From Neobacillus sp. DY30 (GTDB lineage Bacteria > Bacillota > Bacilli > Bacillales > Cytobacillaceae): a stretch of DNA of 64,000 bases. This document shows, piece by piece, positions 62,497 to 64,000 of this stretch. A program made the position numbers and the translations under genes. Below the pieces are notes generated by a model. The model had not been told where the DNA came from. It did no database searches and worked only from the letters and a program-made list of their open reading frames with translations. The stretch is taken from the NCBI RefSeq assembly GCF_030123065.1, contig NZ_CP126093.1:1182001-1246000 (forward strand), given 5' to 3'. The number at the start of each line of letters is the position of its first letter. The first letter of the stretch is position 1.

Positions 62497-63252
62497 CTTA
62501 TAGCCAAAACTAGACGATATTTCTTTGCTAATAGACAGTAAGAATTGGGACAGTTCATTGTTTTCATCTTGTGGGATAGATTCAGAAAAGCCTACAACGG
62601 TAACGCTTCCTAGGAGTTTTCTGTCATAATTTAAAACCGGGATGGATACCGAAGATACGGATGGTACCAGCGGTTCCCTTGCAAAGGCAATTTCTTTCTC
62701 ACGTATGATTCCACATTCTGCTTCAAGCTGACTTAGCTTTTCTGGAGGTATTTGCGTATATTCTTTCTCTTTCCATTCACGAATCATTTCCTCTTCCATA
62801 AACGCCATAAATACTTTGCCTGAAGCAGATCGAATAGGAAGTATGGTTCCTATTTGAGCACCAATATTTATTCCTCGATTTTTATTATAATCTTTAATAA
62901 TCATTGGACCACTATGTGTCCAACTTGAGAATAGAACGGTACTCGAAAATATCTCGTTTATTTCATGAAGATAAGGAGAAATACGGTCGATAACATTTTC
63001 TTGATCTGCAGCGGCCATTCCGTATTCAATTAACTTACTCCCTAATACATATTCTCCTGTATCCTTGTAACGAAAGAGAAGACCTAATTGTGTAAAGGTA
63101 TTTAAGTATTTATAAAGATTACTTTTGGTAATCTGTGTTAATTCTTGAATTTCAGAAAATTTTAACGGCCTGCCATGTTTGGCAATTGAATCCACAATGC
63201 CCATCCCTACTTCTAATGATTGAATGGTAGTTCCTTTTTTTATGACTTCCAT
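62491..63252 (-). CDS. IclR-family transcriptional regulator
   Basis: The 253-residue protein has an N-terminal winged helix (TTIQSLEVGMGIVDSIAKHG, then LTQITKSNLYKYLNTF) and an IclR effector domain (about 75-250). IclR proteins usually control catabolic genes next to them. It is divergent from a metallo-hydrolase gene with an 88-bp gap, so it probably regulates that gene and itself. Effector unknown. Confidence 0.87.
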   Translation of the reverse strand: MEVIKKGTTIQSLEVGMGIVDSIAKHGRPLKFSEIQELTQITKSNLYKYLNTFTQLGLLFRYKDTGEYVLGSKLIEYGMAAADQENVIDRISPYLHEINEIFSSTVLFSSWTHSGPMIIKDYNKNRGINIGAQIGTILPIRSASGKVFMAFMEEEMIREWKEKEYTQIPPEKLSQLEAECGIIREKEIAFAREPLVPSVSSVSIPVLNYDRKLLGSVTVVGFSESIPQDENNELSQFLLSISKEISSSFGYKK

Positions 63253-63340
63253 ATTGAACCTCCTAAAGACCCTAATCCCTATATTATCATAGCTAGTGTT
63301 GTAAACAATATAGTGAAATTCTTGAAAAATGGAAAAATTT

Positions 63341-64000
63341 ATGGATATAGTAATAGTAAGACCTGTGATGAAGGAGTTTTACTATAAAAATGGATACAAA
63401 ATTACAGATAATCGAGACTTCGACACCGCTATTCCAACAGAACAATATAAAGATAAATTTTTCTTAGTCGACAGCGGAGAAAATACAACGAGTACACTAT
63501 TAAAGATTGGTCTGCCTGCAGAAAAAATTACAAATATGTTGTTTACACATCAGCATGTTGACCATAAAGGAGGCTTTTGGAATTTTTTCATTGATGGCTG
63601 GCAGGGACCTACAGGAAGACGTTCCTTAAACCTAGTCGGACCTCAAGTCCAAGAACTATATAATACGACAGTTAATTTCTTTAAGACAGATTTAGAGTAT
63701 CGTTCTAGTTTAGGCTGGCCAAAGGATGGAATTTTTACAAATGTAACGATTCAAGATTTTAAAGAGGATAAATATAAGTTCGAGCTCGATGGTGTAAAGA
63801 TTACATCCATCCCTGTCCCGCATACTGTTCCAACCTATGCGTATCGTTTTGATGCCAACGGAAAAAGTGTAGTGGTATCAGGTGATTTAACCTATTCTGA
63901 GGAATTTGCAAAGTTTGCAAAGAAAGCCGATATTTTAGTAATAGATGGAATGTTAGCGAGTGATTTTTCCTTTGTACCTGAACAGCCACGGGAAAATTTA
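63341..64000 (+). CDS. MBL-fold metallo-hydrolase, 3'-truncated by window edge
   Basis: The frame runs from an ATG at 63341 to the end of the window (220 residues) without a stop. It shows the zinc motif FTHQHVDHKGG (near residue 67), a later PVPHTVPTYAYRF with a ligand histidine and VVVSGDLTYS with a ligand aspartate, typical of the arylsulfatase/RNase Z-like or lactonase-like branches. The ribosome binding site (GGAAAA) is weak; a later ATG at 63368 is possible. Divergent from the IclR gene, its likely regulator. Confidence 0.78.
   Translation, partial: MDIVIVRPVMKEFYYKNGYKITDNRDFDTAIPTEQYKDKFFLVDSGENTTSTLLKIGLPAEKITNMLFTHQHVDHKGGFWNFFIDGWQGPTGRRSLNLVGPQVQELYNTTVNFFKTDLEYRSSLGWPKDGIFTNVTIQDFKEDKYKFELDGVKITSIPVPHTVPTYAYRFDANGKSVVVSGDLTYSEEFAKFAKKADILVIDGMLASDFSFVPEQPRENL

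Noticed and set aside
63253..63340. IclR operator in the divergent gap (TTGTAAACAA)
   Set aside because: Only a short, imperfect dyad; not distinguishable from chance by eye.
63801..63989. Minus-strand 62-codon frame near the window end
   Set aside because: It lies wholly within the metallo-hydrolase gene, whose zinc motifs are clear.

Overview
The window looks like chromosome of a spore-forming Bacillaceae, most likely a Neobacillus/Bacillus relative. The evidence is a low-GC genome with AGGAGG-type ribosome binding sites, sporulation genes (a gerA-type receptor operon, sspK, a gamma-type SASP), and long stretches whose gene order matches Bacillus subtilis (des-desK-desR, argCJBD-carAB-argF, yfhD to fabL, ygaB to ygaF). 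The genus call is inference; no rRNA or tRNA lies in the window.

Layout. 1-3.1 kb: a paired ABC exporter, the first gene cut by the window edge. 3.2-11.2 kb: an iron-sulfur cysteine desulfidase-like enzyme, a small protein, an SgrR-type regulator divergent from an MFS transporter, an acetyltransferase, a three-gene amino-acid ABC importer and a VOC-fold protein. 11.4-15 kb (minus): gerXA-XB-XC. 15.2-17 kb: a hypoxanthine phosphoribosyltransferase, a small acidic protein and heme O synthase. 17.1-21.3 kb: a 51-bp tandem-repeat array, then a five-gene heme-copper operon. 21.3-27.3 kb: a methyltransferase, a half-length UvrC/Cho-like nuclease, the cold-response set des-desK-desR, and an Mta-like MerR regulator. 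27.4-40.6 kb: a YdcF-like protein, then all arginine genes from glutamate onward (argCJBD-carAB-argF and argGH) with ArgR-type operators. 40.6-43.5 kb: a second (52-bp) repeat array, a nitrilase-family hydrolase, two acetyltransferases and a candidate structured RNA. 43.5-55 kb: the conserved yfh/yga block, interrupted by a third 51-bp array. 55.2-64 kb: a lone glutamate synthase large subunit, gsaB, a two-TM channel, bcp, and an IclR regulator divergent from a metallo-hydrolase cut by the window end.

Two things stand out. First, the operon at 17.7-21.3 kb resembles a ba3-type cytochrome oxidase and has a complete CuA site. However, the catalytic subunit has Asn where the His-Tyr cross-linked tyrosine should be. 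Together with a class-II-positioned Fnr-like site, this suggests a CuA-dependent nitric oxide reductase rather than an oxygen reductase. Second, three intergenic arrays (17.1, 40.7 and 46.7 kb) use tandem 51/52-bp units. The sequences differ, but the plan is shared: a CGG(T)CACTAT arm, a 12-nt loop and a GTnnCnnTAA arm. They look like one family of hairpin repeats placed behind gene ends.

Starts were moved from the longest reading frame where a Shine-Dalgarno clearly picks a later codon. Three short genes (subunit IIa, yfhE, sspK) and the truncated metallo-hydrolase were read directly from the sequence.
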